Origin: Hymenopus coronatus
Taxonomy: Eukaryota > Arthropoda > Insecta > Mantodea > Hymenopodidae
DNA: 64,000 nt
Reading direction: 5' to 3'
NCBI GenBank assembly: GCA_030762935.1
Contig: CM060883.1
Span: 95,028,501-95,092,500, forward strand
Position 1 is the stretch's first letter. Each line of letters starts with the position of its first letter. A program made the translations under genes and the position numbers. The notes under the pieces were generated by a model. That model saw only the letters and a list, made by a program, of their open reading frames with translations, did no database searches and was not told the origin of the DNA. Of this stretch, positions 1-13,171 are shown piece by piece.

Positions 1-42
1 TAGCATGCGTCACACACTAGACTGACTTCTAACTCAGTGTCC
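1..42 (+). repeat. Reference monomer (consensus copy)
   Basis: This first unit equals the majority sequence of the array and defines the monomer phase used here. Positions 21-25 (ACTGA) and 34-38 (TCAGT) are inverted repeats that could form a 5-bp stem with an 8-nt loop. Positions 3-10 alternate purine and pyrimidine, and 11-17 is a CA tract in the opposite phase. In the forward frame starting at position 1 the unit reads stop then HASHTRLTSNSVS. The forward frame from position 2 ends at TGA (23-25) and the frame from position 3 meets TAG and TAA. The three reverse frames meet TGA, TAG and TAG. The monomer therefore cannot encode an open repeat protein unless specific variants recur. Confidence 0.95.
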
Positions 43-540
43 TAGCATGCGTCACACACTAGACTGACTTCTAACTCAGTGTCCAAGCTTTCGTCTCACA
101 CTAGACTGACTTCTAACTCAGTATCCTAGAATGCGTCACACACTAGACAGGCTTCTAACTCAGTGTCCTAGCATGCGTCACACACTAGACTGACTTCTAA
201 CTCAGTGTCCGAGCATGCGTCACACACTAGACTGACTTCTAACTCAGTGTCCTGGCATGCGTCACACACTAGACTGACCTTTAACTCATTGTCCTAGCAT
301 GACTCACACACTAATCTGACTTCTAACTCAGTGTCCTAGCATGCGTTACAAATTAGACTGACTTCTAACTCAGTGTCCTAGCATGCGTCACACACTAATC
401 TGACTTCTAACTCATTGTCCAATCATGCGTCACACACTAGACTGATTTCTTACTCAGTGTCCTAGCATGCGTAACACACTTGACTGACTTCTAACTCAGT
501 GTCCAAGCTTTCGTCTCACACTAGACTGACTTCTAACTCA
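43..540 (+). repeat. Block with HindIII-type monomer, copy 1
   Basis: This series begins with a monomer carrying AAGCTTTCG (about 81-95), followed by a CTAGAATGCG monomer, an AGACAGGCTTC monomer, a GTCCGAGC monomer and a CATGACTCAC monomer. The same order recurs from about 5,533 (offset 5,490) and from about 8,721 (offset 8,678). A second AAGCTTTCG monomer follows at about 501. This is the marker block that can be traced through the left 40 kb of the window. Confidence 0.85.
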
Positions 541-1830
541 GTGTCCTAGCATGCGTCACACACTAGGCTGACTTCTATCTCAGTGTCCTAGCATGCGTCA
601 CAAACTACACTGACTTCTAACTCAGTGTCCTAGCATGCGCCGCACACTAGACTAACCTCTAACTCAGTGTCCAAGCATGCGTCACACACTAGACTGACCT
701 CTAACTCAGTGTCCAAGCAGGCGTCACACACTAGATTGACCTCTAACTCAGTGTCCAAGCATGCGTCACACACTAGACTGACCTTTAACTCAGTGTCAAA
801 GCATTCGTCTCACACTAGACTGACTTCTAACTCAGTGAACTAGCATGCGTCACACACTAGACTGACCTCTAACTCAGTGACCTAGCATGCGTCTCACATT
901 AGACTGACTTCTAACTCAGAGTCATAGCATGCGTCACACACTAGACTGATCTCTAACTCAGTGACCTAGTATGCGTCATACACTAGACTGACTTCTAGCT
1001 CAGTGTCCTAGCATGCGTCACACACTAGACTGACTTCTAACTCAGTGTCCTAGTAATCGTCACACACTAGACTTCTAAGTCGGTGTCCTAGCATGCGTCA
1101 CACTCTAGACTGACTTCTAACTCAGTGTCCTAGCATGTGTCACAAACTAGACTGACTTCTAACTCAGTGTCCTAGCTTGCGTCACACACTAGACTGACAT
1201 CTAAGTCATTGTCCAAGCATGCGTCACAAACTAGACTGAGCTCTAACTCAGTATCCAAGTATGCGACACACAATAGACTGACTTCTAACTCAGTGTCCTA
1301 GCATGCGTCACAAACTAGACTGACCTCTAAATCTGTGTCCTAGCATGCGCCACACACTAGACTGACCTCTAACTCAGTGAACTAGTATGCGTCACACATT
1401 AGACTGACTTCTAACTCAGTGTCCTAGCATGCGTCATACACTAGACTGACTTCTAGCTCAGTGTCCTAGCATGCGTCACACACTAGACTGACTTCTAACT
1501 CAGTGTCCTAGCATTCGTCACACACTAGAATTCTATGTCAGTGTCCTAGCATGCGTCACACACTCGACTGACTTCTAACTCAGTGTCCTAGCATGAGTCA
1601 CACACTAGACTGACCTCTAACTCAGCGTCCTAGCATGCGTCACAAACTAGACTGACTTCTAACTCAGTGTCCTAGCATGCGTCACACACTAGACTGACCT
1701 CTAACTCAGTGTCCTAGCATGCGTCACACACTAGACTGACTTCTGACTCAGTGTCCTAGCATGCGTCACACACTAATCTGACTTCTCACTCAGTGTCCTA
1801 GGATGCGTCACACACTTGACTGATTTCTAG
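541..1830 (+). repeat. ~2 kb HOR, first copy
   Basis: The order of variant monomers here recurs at 2,591-3,800 at an offset of 2,050 bp, for example CTAACCTC monomers at about 650 and 2,700 and the 38-bp monomer with TAATC at about 1,055, matching one at about 3,105. After about 1,510 the offset drops to 1,970 because the second copy lacks 80 bp (two monomers) that include a short GAATTC-bearing unit near 1,513-1,550. Relatives of this block reappear near 24.1-25 kb and 26.4-27 kb. Confidence 0.8.
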
Positions 1831-2590
1831 CGCAGATTCCAAACATGCGTTTCACAATAGACTGACTTCTAACTCAGTGTCCTAGCATGTGTCACAAACT
1901 AGACTGACCTCATATCTCCGTGACCAAGCTTGCGTCACACACTAGACTGACTTCTAACTCAGTGTCCTAGCATGCGTAAACACTAGACTGACGTCTAACT
2001 CAGTGCCTTGGCATGCGCCACAGATTAGATTGACTTCTAACTCAGTGTCCTAGCATGCGTCACACCCGAGACTGACTTCTAACTCAGTGTCCTAGCATGC
2101 GTCACACACTAGACTGACTTCTAACTCAGTGTCCTGGCTTGCGTCACACACTAGACTGACTTTTAACTCAGTGTCCTAGCATGACTCACACACTAATCTG
2201 ACTTCTAACTCAGTGTCCTAGCATGCGGTACAAATTAGACTGACATATAACTCAGTGTCCTAGCATGCGTCACACACTAATCTGACTTCTAACTCATTGT
2301 CCAGTCATGCGTCACACATTAGACTGATTTCTTACTCGGTGTCCTAGTATGCGTCACACAGTAGACTGACTTCTAACTAAGTGTCCTAGCATGGGTCACA
2401 CACTAGACAGACTTCTAACTCAGTATCCTAGCATGTGTCACACACTAGACTGACGTCTAACTCAGTGTCCAAGCATGCGTCTCACACTAGACTGAATTCT
2501 AAGTCAGTGTCCTAGCATGCGTCACACACTAGGCTGACTTCTATCTCAGTGTCCTAGCATGCGTCTCAAACTACACTGACTTCTAACTCA
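1831..2590 (+). repeat. Monomers between the two ~2 kb copies
   Basis: About eighteen monomers in ordinary register. Part of the run (about 2,160-2,340) resembles the CATGACTCAC-to-CTTACTC series at about 290-460, so this stretch is itself a diverged piece of the marker block. I see nothing other than satellite here. Confidence 0.75.
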
Positions 2591-3800
2591 GTGTCCTAGC
2601 ATGCGTCACACACTAGGCTGACTTCTATCTCAGTGTCCTAGCATGCGTCACAAACTAGACTGACTTCTAACTCAGTGTCCTAGCATGCGCCGCACACTAG
2701 ACTAACCTCTAACTCAGTGTCCAAGCATGCGTCACACACTAGACTGACCTCTAACTCAGTGTCCAAGCATGCGTCACACACTAGATTGACCTCTAACTCA
2801 GTGTCCAAGCATGCGTCACACACTAGACTGACCTTTAACTCAGTGTCCAAGCATTCACCTCACACTAGATTGACTTCTAACTCAGTGAACTAGCATGCGT
2901 CACACACTAGACTGACCTCTAACTCAGTGACCTAGCATGCGTCTCACATTAGACTGACTTCTAACTCAGAGTCCTAGCATGCGTCACACACTAGACTGAT
3001 CTCTAACTCAGTGTCCTAGCATGCGTCACACACTAGACTGACTTCTAGCTCAGTGTCCTAGCATGCGTCACACACTAGACTGACTTCTAACTCAGTGTCC
3101 TAGGAATCTTCACACACTAGACTTCTAAGTCGGTGTCCTAGCATGCGTCACACTCTAGACTGACTTCTAACTCAGTGTCCTAGCATGTGTCACAAACTAG
3201 ACTGACTTCTAACTCAGTGTCCTAGCTTGCGTCACACACTAGACTGACCTCTAAGTCATTGTCCAAGCATGCGTCACAAACTAGACTGACCTCTAACTCA
3301 GTATCCAAGCATGCGTCACACAATAAACTGACTTCTAACTCAGTGTCCTAGCATGCGTCACAAACTAGATTGACTTCTAAATCTGTGTCCTAGCATGCGC
3401 CACACACTAGACTGACCTCTAACTCAGTGAACTAGTATGCGTCACACATTAGACTGACTTCTAACTCAGTGTCCTAGCATGCGTCACACACTAGACTGAC
3501 TTCTAGCTCAGTGTCCTAGCATGCGTCACACACTAGACTGACTTCTAACTCAGTGTCCTAGCATGAGTCAACAACTAGACTGACCTCTAACTCAGCGTCC
3601 TAGCATGCGTCACAAACTAGACTGACTTCTAACTCAGTGTCCTAGCATGCGTCACACACTAGACTGACCTCTAACTCAGTGTCCTAGCATGCGTCACACA
3701 CTAGACTGACTTCTAACTCAGGGTCCTAGCATGCGTCTCACACTAATCTGACTTCTCACTCAGTGTCCTAGCATGCGTCACACACTTGATCGACGTCTAG
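2591..3800 (+). repeat. ~2 kb HOR, second copy
   Basis: This corresponds to 541-1,830 at offsets of 2,050 then 1,970 bp. It shares rare variants with the first copy, such as CGCCGCACACTAG monomers, GTGAACTAG, and GCTTGCGTCAC at about 3,225. It differs by single bases scattered through the block and by the missing two-monomer segment, so it is not a very recent duplicate. Confidence 0.8.
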
Positions 3801-4562
3801 CTCAGTTTCCAAACATGCGTAACACACTAGACTGACGTCTAACTCAGTGTCCAAGCATGCGTCACACACTAGACTGACTTCTAAGTCAGTGTCCTAGCAT
3901 GCGTCACACACTAGGCTGACTTCTATCTAGGTGTCCTAGCATGCGTCACAAACTACACTGACTTCTAACTCAGTGTCCTAGCATGCGTCACACACCAACC
4001 TGACTTCTAACTCAGTGTCCAAGCATGCGTCACACAATAACCTGACTTCTAACTCAGTGTCCTAGCATGAGTCACACACTAGACTGACCTCTAACTCAGC
4101 GTCCTAGCATGCGTCACAAACTAGACTGACTTCTAACTCAGTGTCCTAGCATGCGTCACACACTTATCTGACTTCTCACTCAGTGTCCTAGCATGCGTCA
4201 CACACTTGATCGACTTCTAGCTCAGTTTCCAAACATGCGTATCACACTAGACTGACTTCTAACTCATTGTCCTAGCATGCGTCACAAACTAGACTGACCT
4301 CTAACTCCGTGTCCAAGCATGCGTCACACACTAGACTGACTTCTAACTCAGTGTCCTAGCAAGCGTCACACATTAGACTGACATCTAACTGAATGTCCAA
4401 GCATGCGTCCCACACTAGACTGACTTCTAACTAAGTGTCCTAGCATGGGTCACACACGAGACAGACTTCCAACTCAGTATCCTAGCATGTGTAACACACT
4501 AGACTGACGTCTAACTCAGTGTCCAAGCATGCGTCACACACTAGACTGACTTCTAAGTCAGT
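3801..4562 (+). repeat. Local duplications of 10 and 16 monomers
   Basis: A monomer with CACACTTGATCGAC occurs at 3,781 and 4,201, exactly 420 bp (10 monomers) apart. A longer run starting ACTGACGTCT at 3,831, passing through CTAAGTCAGTG, a CTAGGCTGAC monomer, a CTACACTGAC monomer and a CACCAACCTG monomer, recurs from 4,503, exactly 672 bp (16 monomers) later. These are short unequal-exchange products in exact monomer multiples. Confidence 0.8.
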
Positions 4563-6895
4563 GTCCTAGCATGCATCACACACTAGGCTGACTTCCATCT
4601 CAGTGTCCTAGCATGCGTCACAAACTACACTGACTTCTAACTCAGTGTCCTAGCATGCGTCACACACCAACCTGACTTCTAACTCAGTGTCCAAGCATGC
4701 GTGACACAATAACCTGACTTCTAACTCAGTGACCAAGCATGCGTCTGACACTAGACTGACTTCTAACTCAGGGTCCTAGCATGCGCCACATATTTGACTG
4801 ACTTCTAACTCGGTGTCCTAGAATTCGTCACAAACTAGTCCTATTTCTAACTCAGTGTCCCAGCATGCATCACACACCAGACTGACTTCTAGCTCAGTGT
4901 CCAAGCATGCGTATCATACTAGACTGACTTCTAACTCAGTGTCCTAGAAAGAGTCACACATTAGACTGACATCTAACTCAGTGTCCAAGCATGCGTCACA
5001 CACTAGTCTGACTTCTAACTAAGTGTCCTAGCATGTGTCACACATTAGACATACTTCTAACTCAGTATCCTAGCATGTGTCACACTCTAGACTGACTTCT
5101 AACTAAGTGTCCACGCATTTCTCACACATTAGACTAATTTCTAACTCAGTGTCCTAGCATGCGTCACACACTAGACTGACCTCTAACTCAGTGCACTAGC
5201 ATGCGTCTCACACTAGACTGTCTTCTAATTGAGTGTCCTAGCATGCGCTTCACACTAGACTGACTTCTAACTCAGTGTCCTAGCATGCCTCAAGCACTAT
5301 ACTGACTTCTAACTCAGTGTCCTAGCATGCGTCACACATTAGACTGACCTCTAACTCAGTGTCCTATCATGCGTCTCACATTAGACTGACTTCTAACTCA
5401 GAGTCCTAGCATGCGTCACACACTAGACTGACCTCTAACTCAGTGTCCTAACATGCGTCACACAATAAACTGACTTCTAACTTAGTATCCTAGCATGTGT
5501 CACAGACTGGACGGACACATAACTCAGTTTCCTAGCATGCGTCCCACACTAGACTGACTTCTAACTCAGTGTCCAAGCTTTCGTCTCACACTAGACTGAC
5601 TTCTAACTCAGTATCCTAGAATGCGTCACACACTAGACAGGCTTCTAACTCAGTGTCCTAGCATGCGTCACACACTAGACTGACTTCTAACTCAGTGTCC
5701 GAGATTGCGTCACACACTAGACTGACTTCTAACTCAGTGTCCTGGCATGCGTCACACACTAGACTGACCTTTAACTCATTGTCCTAGCATGACTCACACA
5801 CTAATCTGACTTCTAACTCAGTGTCCTAGCATGCGTTACAAATTAGACTGACTTCTAACTCAGTGTCCTAGCATGCGTCACACACTAATCTGACTTCTAA
5901 CTCATTGTCCAATCATGCGTCACACACTAGACTGATTTCTTACTCAGTGTCCCAGCATGCGTCACACACTTGACTGACTTGTAACTCAGTGTCCTTGCAT
6001 GCGTCACACACTAGACTGACTTCTAACTCAGTGTCCTAGCATGCGTCACACACTAGACAGGCTTCTAACTCAGTGTCCTAGCATGCGTCACACACTAGAC
6101 TGACTTCTAACTCAGTGTCCGAGCATGCGTCACACACTAGACCGACTTCTAACTCAGGGTCGAAGCATGCGTCACACACTAGACTGACCTCTAACTCAGT
6201 GTCCTAGCACGCGTCACACACTAGACTGATCTCTAACTCAGTATCTAAGCATGCGTCACACACTATACTGACGTCTAAATCAGTTTCCTAGCATGCGTCA
6301 CAAACTAGACTCACTTCTAACTCAGTGTCCTAGCATGCGCCACACACTAGACTGACCTGTAACTCAGTGTCCAAGCATGCGTCACTCACTAGATTGACCT
6401 CTAAATCAGTGTCCAAGCATGCGTCACACACTAGACTGATTTCTAACTCAGTGTCCAAGCGTTCGTCTCACACTAGACTGACTTCTAACTCAGTGTCCTA
6501 GCATGCGTCACAAACTAGACTGACTTCTAACTCAGTGTCCTAGCATGCGCCACACACTAGACTGACCTCTAACTCAGTGTCCAAGCATGCGTCACACACC
6601 AGACTGACCTCTAACTCAGTGTCCAAGGATGCGTCACACACTAGACTGACTTCTATGTCAGTGTCCTAGCATGCGGCACACACTAGACTGACTTCTAACT
6701 CAGTGTCCTAGCATGCGTCACACACTAGACTGGCTTCTAACTCAGTGTACAAGCATGCTTCACATACTAGACTGACCTCTAACTCAGTGTCCAAGCATGC
6801 GTCACTCACTAGATTGACCTCTAACTCAGTGTCCAAGCATGCGTCACACACTAGACTGACTTCTAACTCAGTGTCCAAGTGTTCGTTTCACACTA
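4563..6895 (+). repeat. ~3 kb HOR block, leftmost copy
   Basis: Marker monomers in order are: CATGCATCAC with CTTCCATCTC (4,563 on), CACCAACCTG, a CATATTTGAC monomer, GTATCATAC, a TAGAAAGAGTC monomer (unit tag at 4,948), CATTTCTCAC, GGACGGACAC and the AAGCTTTCG series at 5,571. The TAGAAAGAGTC monomer recurs at 8,010, 10,863, 14,221, 17,074 and 20,849 with the same neighbours, so six copies of this block can be followed across 4.5-21 kb. The offset to the second copy is 3,062, rising to 3,188 because the later copy has three extra monomers after about 8,640. Confidence 0.85.
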
Positions 6896-6960
6896 GACTG
6901 ACTTCTAACTCAGTGAACTAGTATGCGTCACACACTAGCCTGACCTCTAACTCAGTGTCC

Positions 6961-9900
6961 TAGAATGAGTCACACACTAGACTGACCTCTAACTCAGTGT
7001 CCTAGCATGCGTCTCACATTAGACTCACTTCTAACTCAGTGTCCTAGCATGCGTCACACACTAGACTGACTTCTAGCTCAGAGTCCTAGCATGCGTCACA
7101 CACTAGACTGACTTCTAACTCAGTGTCCTAGCATGTGTCACAAACTAGACTGACTTCTAACTCAGTGTCCTAGCTTGCGTCACACACTAGACTGACCTCT
7201 AACTCATTGTCCAAGCATGCGTCACAAACTAGACTGACCTCTAACTCAGTATCCAAGCATGCGTCACACAATAGACTGACTTCTAACTCAGAGTCCTAGC
7301 ATGCGTCACAAACTAGACCGACTTCTAAATCAGTGTCCTAGCATGCGCAACACACTAGACTGACCTCTAACTCAGTGTCCAAGCATGCGTCACCCACTAG
7401 ACTGACCTCTAACTCAGTGACCTAGTATGCGTCTCACATTAGACTGACTTCTAACTCAGTGTCCTAGCATGCGTCACACACTAGACTGACTTCTAGCTTA
7501 GTGTCCTAGCATGCGTCACACACTAGACTGACTTCTAACTCAGTGTCCTAGCATTCGTCACACACAATAATTCTATGTCAGTGTCCTAAATTGCGTCACA
7601 CACTAGACTGACTTCTAACTCAGTGTCCTAGCATTCGTCACACACTAGACTGACCTGTAACTCAGTGTCCTAGCATGCGTCACAAACTAGACTGACTTCT
7701 AACTCAGTGTCCTAGCATGCGTCACACACTAGACTGACCTCTAACTCAGTGTCCTAGCATGTGTCACACACTAGACTGACTTCTAACTCAGTGTCCTAGC
7801 ATGCGTCACACACTTGACCGACTTCTAGCTCAGTTTCCAAACATGCGTATCAAAGTAGACTGAATTCTAACTCAGTGTCCTAGCATGTGTCACAAACTAG
7901 ACTGACCGCTAACTCCGTGTCCAAGCATGCGTCACACACTAGACTGACTTCTAACTCAGTGTCCAAGCATGCGTATCATACTAGACTGACTTCTAACTCA
8001 GTGTCCTAGAAAGAGTCACACATTAGACTGACATCTAACTCAGTGTCCAAGCATGCGTCACACACTAGACTGACTTCTAACTAAGTGTCCTAGCATGTGT
8101 CACACATTAGACATACTTCTAACTCAGTATCCTAGCATGTGTCACACTCTAGACTGACCTCTAACTAAGTGTCCACGCATTTCTCACACATTAGACTAAT
8201 TTCTAACTCAGTGTCCTAGCATGCGTCACACACTAGACTGACCTCTAACTCAGTGCACTAGCATGCGTCTCACACTAGACTGTCTTCTAATTGAGTGTCC
8301 TAGCATGCGCTTCACACTAGACTGACTTCTAACTCAGTGTCCTAGCATGCCTCAAGCACTATACTGACTTCTAACTCAGTGTCCTAGCATGCGTCACACA
8401 TTAGACTGACCTCTAACTCAGTGTCCTATCATGCGTCTCACATTAGACTGACTTCTAACTCAGTGTCCTAGCATGCGTCACACACTAGACTGACCTCTAA
8501 CTCAGTGTCCTAACATGCGTCACACAATAAACTGACTTCTAACTTAGTATCCTAGCATGTGTCACAGACTGGACGGACCCATAACTCAGTTTCCTAGCAT
8601 GCGTCCCACACTAGACTGACTTCGAACTCAGTGTCCTACCATGACTGACACACTAATCTGACTTCTAACTCAGTGTCCTAGCATGCGTCACACACTAGAC
8701 TGACTTCTAACTCAGTGTCCTAGCATGCGTCACACACTAGACTGACTTCTAACTCAGTGTCCAAGCTTTCGTCTCACACTAGACTGACTTCTAACTCAGT
8801 ATCCTAGAATGCGTCACACACTAGACAGGCTTCTAACTCAGTGTCCTAGCATGCTTCACACACTAGACTGACTTCTAACTCAGTGTCCGAGCATGCGTCA
8901 CACACTAGACTGACTTCTAACTCAGTGTCCTGGCATGCGTCACACACTAGACTGACCTTTAACTCATTGTCCTAGCATGACTCACACACTAATCTGACTT
9001 CTAACTCAGTGTCCTAGCATGCGTTACAAATTAGACTGACTTCTAACTCAGTGTCCTAGCATGCGTCACACACTAATCTGACTTCTAACTCATTGTCCAA
9101 TCATGCGTCACACACTAGACTGATTTCTTACTCAGTGTCCTAGCATGCGTAACACACTTGACTGACTTCTAACTCAGTGTCCAAGCTTTCGTGTCACACT
9201 AGACTGACTTCTAACTCAGTATACTAGAATGCGTCACACACTAGACAGGCTTCTAACTCAGTGTCCTAGCATGCGTCACACACTAGACTGACTTCTAACT
9301 CAGTGTCCGAGCATGCGTCACACACTAGACCGACTTCTAATTCAGGGTCGAAGCATGCGTCACACACTAGACTGACCTCTAACTCAGTGTCCTAGCACGC
9401 GTCGCACACTAGACTGATCTCTAACTCAGTATCTAAGCATGCGTCACACACTATACTGACGTCTAAATCAGTGTCCTAGCATGCGTCACAAATTAGACTC
9501 ACTTCTAACTCAGTGTCCTAGCATGCGCCACACACTAGACTGACCTCTAACTCAGTGTCCAAGCATGCGTCACTCACTAGATTGACCTCTAAATCAGTGT
9601 CCAAGCATGCGTCACACACTAGACTGATTTCTAACTCAGTGTCCAAGCGTTCGTCTCACACTGGATTGACTTCTAACTCAGTGTCCTAGCATGCGTCACA
9701 AACTAGACTGACTTCTAACTCAGTGTCCTAGCATGCGCCACACACTAGACTGACCTCTAACTCAGTGTCCAAGCATGCGTCACACACCAGACTGACCTCT
9801 AACTCAGTGCCCAAGGATGCGTCACACACTAGACTGACTTCTATGTCAGTGTCCTAGCATGCGGCACACACTAGACTGACTTCTAACTCAGTGTCCTAGC

Positions 9901-12900
9901 ATGCGTCACACACTAGACTGACTTCTAACTCAGTGTACAAGCATGCTTCACACACTAGACTGACCTCTAACTCAGTGTCCAAGCATGCGTCACTCACTAG
10001 ATTGACCTCTAACTCAGTGTCCAAGCATGCGTCACACACTAGACTGACTTCTAACTCAGTGTCCAAGTGTTCGTTTCACACTACACATACTTCTAACTCA
10101 GTGTCCTAGCATACGTCACAAACTAGACTGACTAACTCAGTGTCCTAGCATGCGCCACACACTAGACTGACCTCTAACTCAGTGTCCAAGTATGCGTCAA
10201 ACACTAGACTGACCTATAACTCAGTGTCCAAGCATGCGTCACACACTAGATTGACCTCTAACTCAGTGTCCAAGCATGCGTCACACACTATACTGACCTT
10301 CAACTCAGTGCCCAAGCATTCGTCTCACACTAGACTGACTTCTAACTCAGTGAACTAGTATGCGTCACACACTAGCCTGACCTCTAACTCAGTGTCCTAG
10401 CACGAGTCACACACTAGACTGACCTCTAACTCAGTGTCCTAGCATGCGTCTCACATTAGACTCACTTCTAAGTCAATGTCCTAGCATGCATCACACACTA
10501 GGCTGACTTCCATCTCAGTGTCCTAGCATGCGTCACAAACTACACTGACTTCTAACTCAGTGTCCTAGCATGCGTCACACACCAACCTGACTTCTAACTC
10601 AGTGTCCAAGCATGCGTCACACAATAACCTGACTTCTAACTCAGTGACCAAGCATGCGTCTGACACTAGACTGACTTCTAACTCAGGGTCCTAGCATGCG
10701 CCACATATTTGACTGACTTCTAACTCGGTGTCCTAGAATTCGTCACAAACTAGTCCTATTTCTAACTCAGTGTCCCAGCATGCATCACACACCAGACTGA
10801 CTTCTAGCTCAGTGTCCAAGCATGCGTATCATACTAGACTGACTTCTAACTCAGTGTCCTAGAAAGAGTCACACATTAGACTGACATCTAACTCAGTGTC
10901 CAAGCATGCGTCACACACTAGACTGACTTCTAACTAAGTGTCCTAGCATGTGTCACACATTAGACATACTTCTAACTCAGTATCCTAGCATGTGTCACAC
11001 TCTAGACTGACTTCTAACTAAGTGTCCACGCATTTCTCACACATTAGACTAATTTCTAACTCAGTGTCCTAGCATGCGTCACACACTAGACTGACCTCTA
11101 ACTCAGTGCACTAGCATGCGTCTCACACTAGACTGTCTTCTAATTGAGTGTCCTAGCATGCGCTTCACACTAGACTGACTTCTAACTCAGTGTCCTAGCA
11201 TGCCTCAGGCACTATACTGACTTCTAACTCAGTGTCCTAGCATGCGTCACACATTAGACTGACCTCTAACTCAGTGTCCTATCATGCGTCTCACATTAGA
11301 CTGACTTCTAACTCAGTGTCCTAGCATGCGTCACACACTAGACTGACCTCTAACTCAGTGTCCTAACATGCGTCACACAATAAACTGACTTCTAACTTAG
11401 TATCCTAGCATGTGTCACAGACTGGACGGACACATAACTCAGTTTCCTAGCATGCGTCCCACACTAGACTGACTTCGAACTCAGTGTCCTAGCATGACTG
11501 ACACACTAATCTGACTTCTAACTCAGTGTCCTAGCATGCGTCACACACTAGACTGACTTCTAACTCAGTGTCCTAGCATGCGTCACACACTAGACTGACT
11601 TCTAACTCAGTGTCCAAGCTTTCGTCTCACACTAGACTGACTTCTAACTCAGTATCCTAGAATGCGTCACACACTAGACAGGCTTCTAACTCAGTGTCCT
11701 AGCATGCGTCACACACTAGACTGACTTCTAACTCAGTGTCCGAGCATGCGTCACACACTAGACTGACTTCTAACTCAGTAATACTGGCATGCGTCACACA
11801 CTAGACTGACCTTTAACTCATTGTCCTAGCATGACTCACACACTAATCTGACTTCTAACTCAGTGTCCTAGCATGCGTTACAAATTAGACTGACTTCTAA
11901 CTCAGTGTCCTAGCATGCGTCACACACTAATCTGACTTCTAACTCACTGTCCAATCATGCGTCACACACTAGACTGATTTCTTACTCAGTGTCCTAGCAT
12001 GCGTCACTCACTTGACTGACTTCTAACTCAGTGTCCTTGCATGCGTCACACACTAGACTGACTTCTAACTCAGTGTCCTAGCATGCGTCACACACTAGAC
12101 TGACTTCTAACTCAGTGTCCAAGCTTTCGTCTCACACTAGACTGACTTCTAACTCAGTATCCTAGAATGCGTCACACACTAGACAGGCTTCTAACTCAGT
12201 GTCCTAGCATGCGTCACACACTAGACTGACTTCTAACTCAGTGTCCGAGCATGCGTCACACACTAGACCGACTTCTAACTCAGGGTCCTAGCATGCGTCA
12301 CACACCAGACTGACTTCTAACTCAGTGTCCAAGCTTTCGTCTCACACTAGACTGACTTCTAACTCAGTATCCTAGAATGCGTCACACACTAGACAGGCTT
12401 CTAACTCAGTGTCCTAGCATGCGTCACACACTAGACTGACTTCTAACTCAGTGTCCGAGCATGCGTCACACACTAGACTGACTTCTAACTCAGTGTCCTG
12501 GCATGCGTCACACACTAGACTGAACTTTTAACTCATTGTCCTAGCATGACTCACACACTAATCTGACTTCTAACTCAGTGTCCTAGCACGCGTCACACAC
12601 TAGACTGATCTCTAACTCATTATCTAAGCATGCGTCACACACTATACTGACGTCTGAATCAGTGTTCTAGCATGCGTCAAAAACTAGACTCACTTCTAAC
12701 TCAGTGTCCTAGCATGCGCCACACACTAGACTGACCTCTAACTCAGTGTCCAAGCATGCGTCACTCACTAGATTGACCTCTAAATCAGTGTCCAAGCATG
12801 CGTCACACACTAGACTGATTTCTAACTCAGTGTCCAAGCGTTGGTCTCACACTAGACTGACTTCTAACTCAGTGTCCTAGCATGCGTCACAAACTAGACT

Positions 12901-13128
12901 GACTTCTAACTCAGTGTCCTAGCATGCGCCACACACTAGACTGACCTCTAACTCAGTGTCCAAGCATGCGTCACACACCAGACTGACCTCTAACTCAGTG
13001 TCCAAGGATGCGTCACACACTAGACTGACTTCTATGTCGGTGTCCTAGCATGCGGCACACACTAGACTGACTTCTAACTCAGTGTCCTAGCATGCGTCAC
13101 ACACTAGACTGACTTCTAACTCAGTGTC
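6961..13128 (+). repeat. 6.2 kb tandem duplication, copy A
   Basis: Positions in this segment match those 6,211 bp downstream without a change of offset at every checkpoint tested: 7,141 and 13,352; 8,010 and 14,221; 8,641 and 14,852; 9,181 and 15,392; 10,081 and 16,292; 11,761 and 17,972; 12,841 and 19,052. Private variants are shared, such as CCTACCATGACTG at about 8,636, CAGTAATACTGG at about 11,777 and GCGTTGGTCTC at about 12,838. Internally it contains two diverged ~2.85-3.4 kb blocks (marker monomers at 8,010 and 10,863), so this is an HOR of HORs. Only scattered substitutions separate the copies, for example GACTAACTC at about 10,130 against GACCAACTC. Confidence 0.9.
7552..7589 (+). 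repeat. Short 38-bp monomer, AATTCTATG type
   Basis: This is one of the most diverged monomers: it starts CATTCGTC, has CACACAATAATTCTATG in place of the CTAGACTGACTTCTAAC region, and is 38 bp long (monomer phase taken from CATGCG). Identical or near-identical copies occur at 13,763, 20,391, 23,702, 25,790, 30,856, 34,455 and 37,296. A less altered form containing GAATTC is at about 1,513, 27,466 and 36,422, so the AATAATTC form probably derives from it. It is a good marker for following the left-domain HOR. Confidence 0.85.
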
Positions 13129-13171
13129 CGAGCATGCGTCACACACTAGACCGACTTCTAACTCAGTGTCC
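13129..13171 (+). repeat. Junction monomer of the 6.2 kb duplication
   Basis: At the end of copy A one monomer reads GTCCGAGC followed by AGACCGAC, whereas the corresponding place at the end of copy B (about 19,338) reads GTACAAGCATGCTTC. The GTCCGAGC/AGACCGAC type is normal elsewhere, for example near 12,245-12,290. This single unit therefore looks like a patch placed at or near the exchange point, by a second crossover or gene conversion. Confidence 0.7.

Noticed and set aside
81..95. HindIII (AAGCTT), SphI (GCATGC) and EcoRI (GAATTC) sites as signs of cloning or vector sequence
   Set aside because: These arise from the consensus or from single variants copied with the HORs; no vector or linker sequence is next to them.
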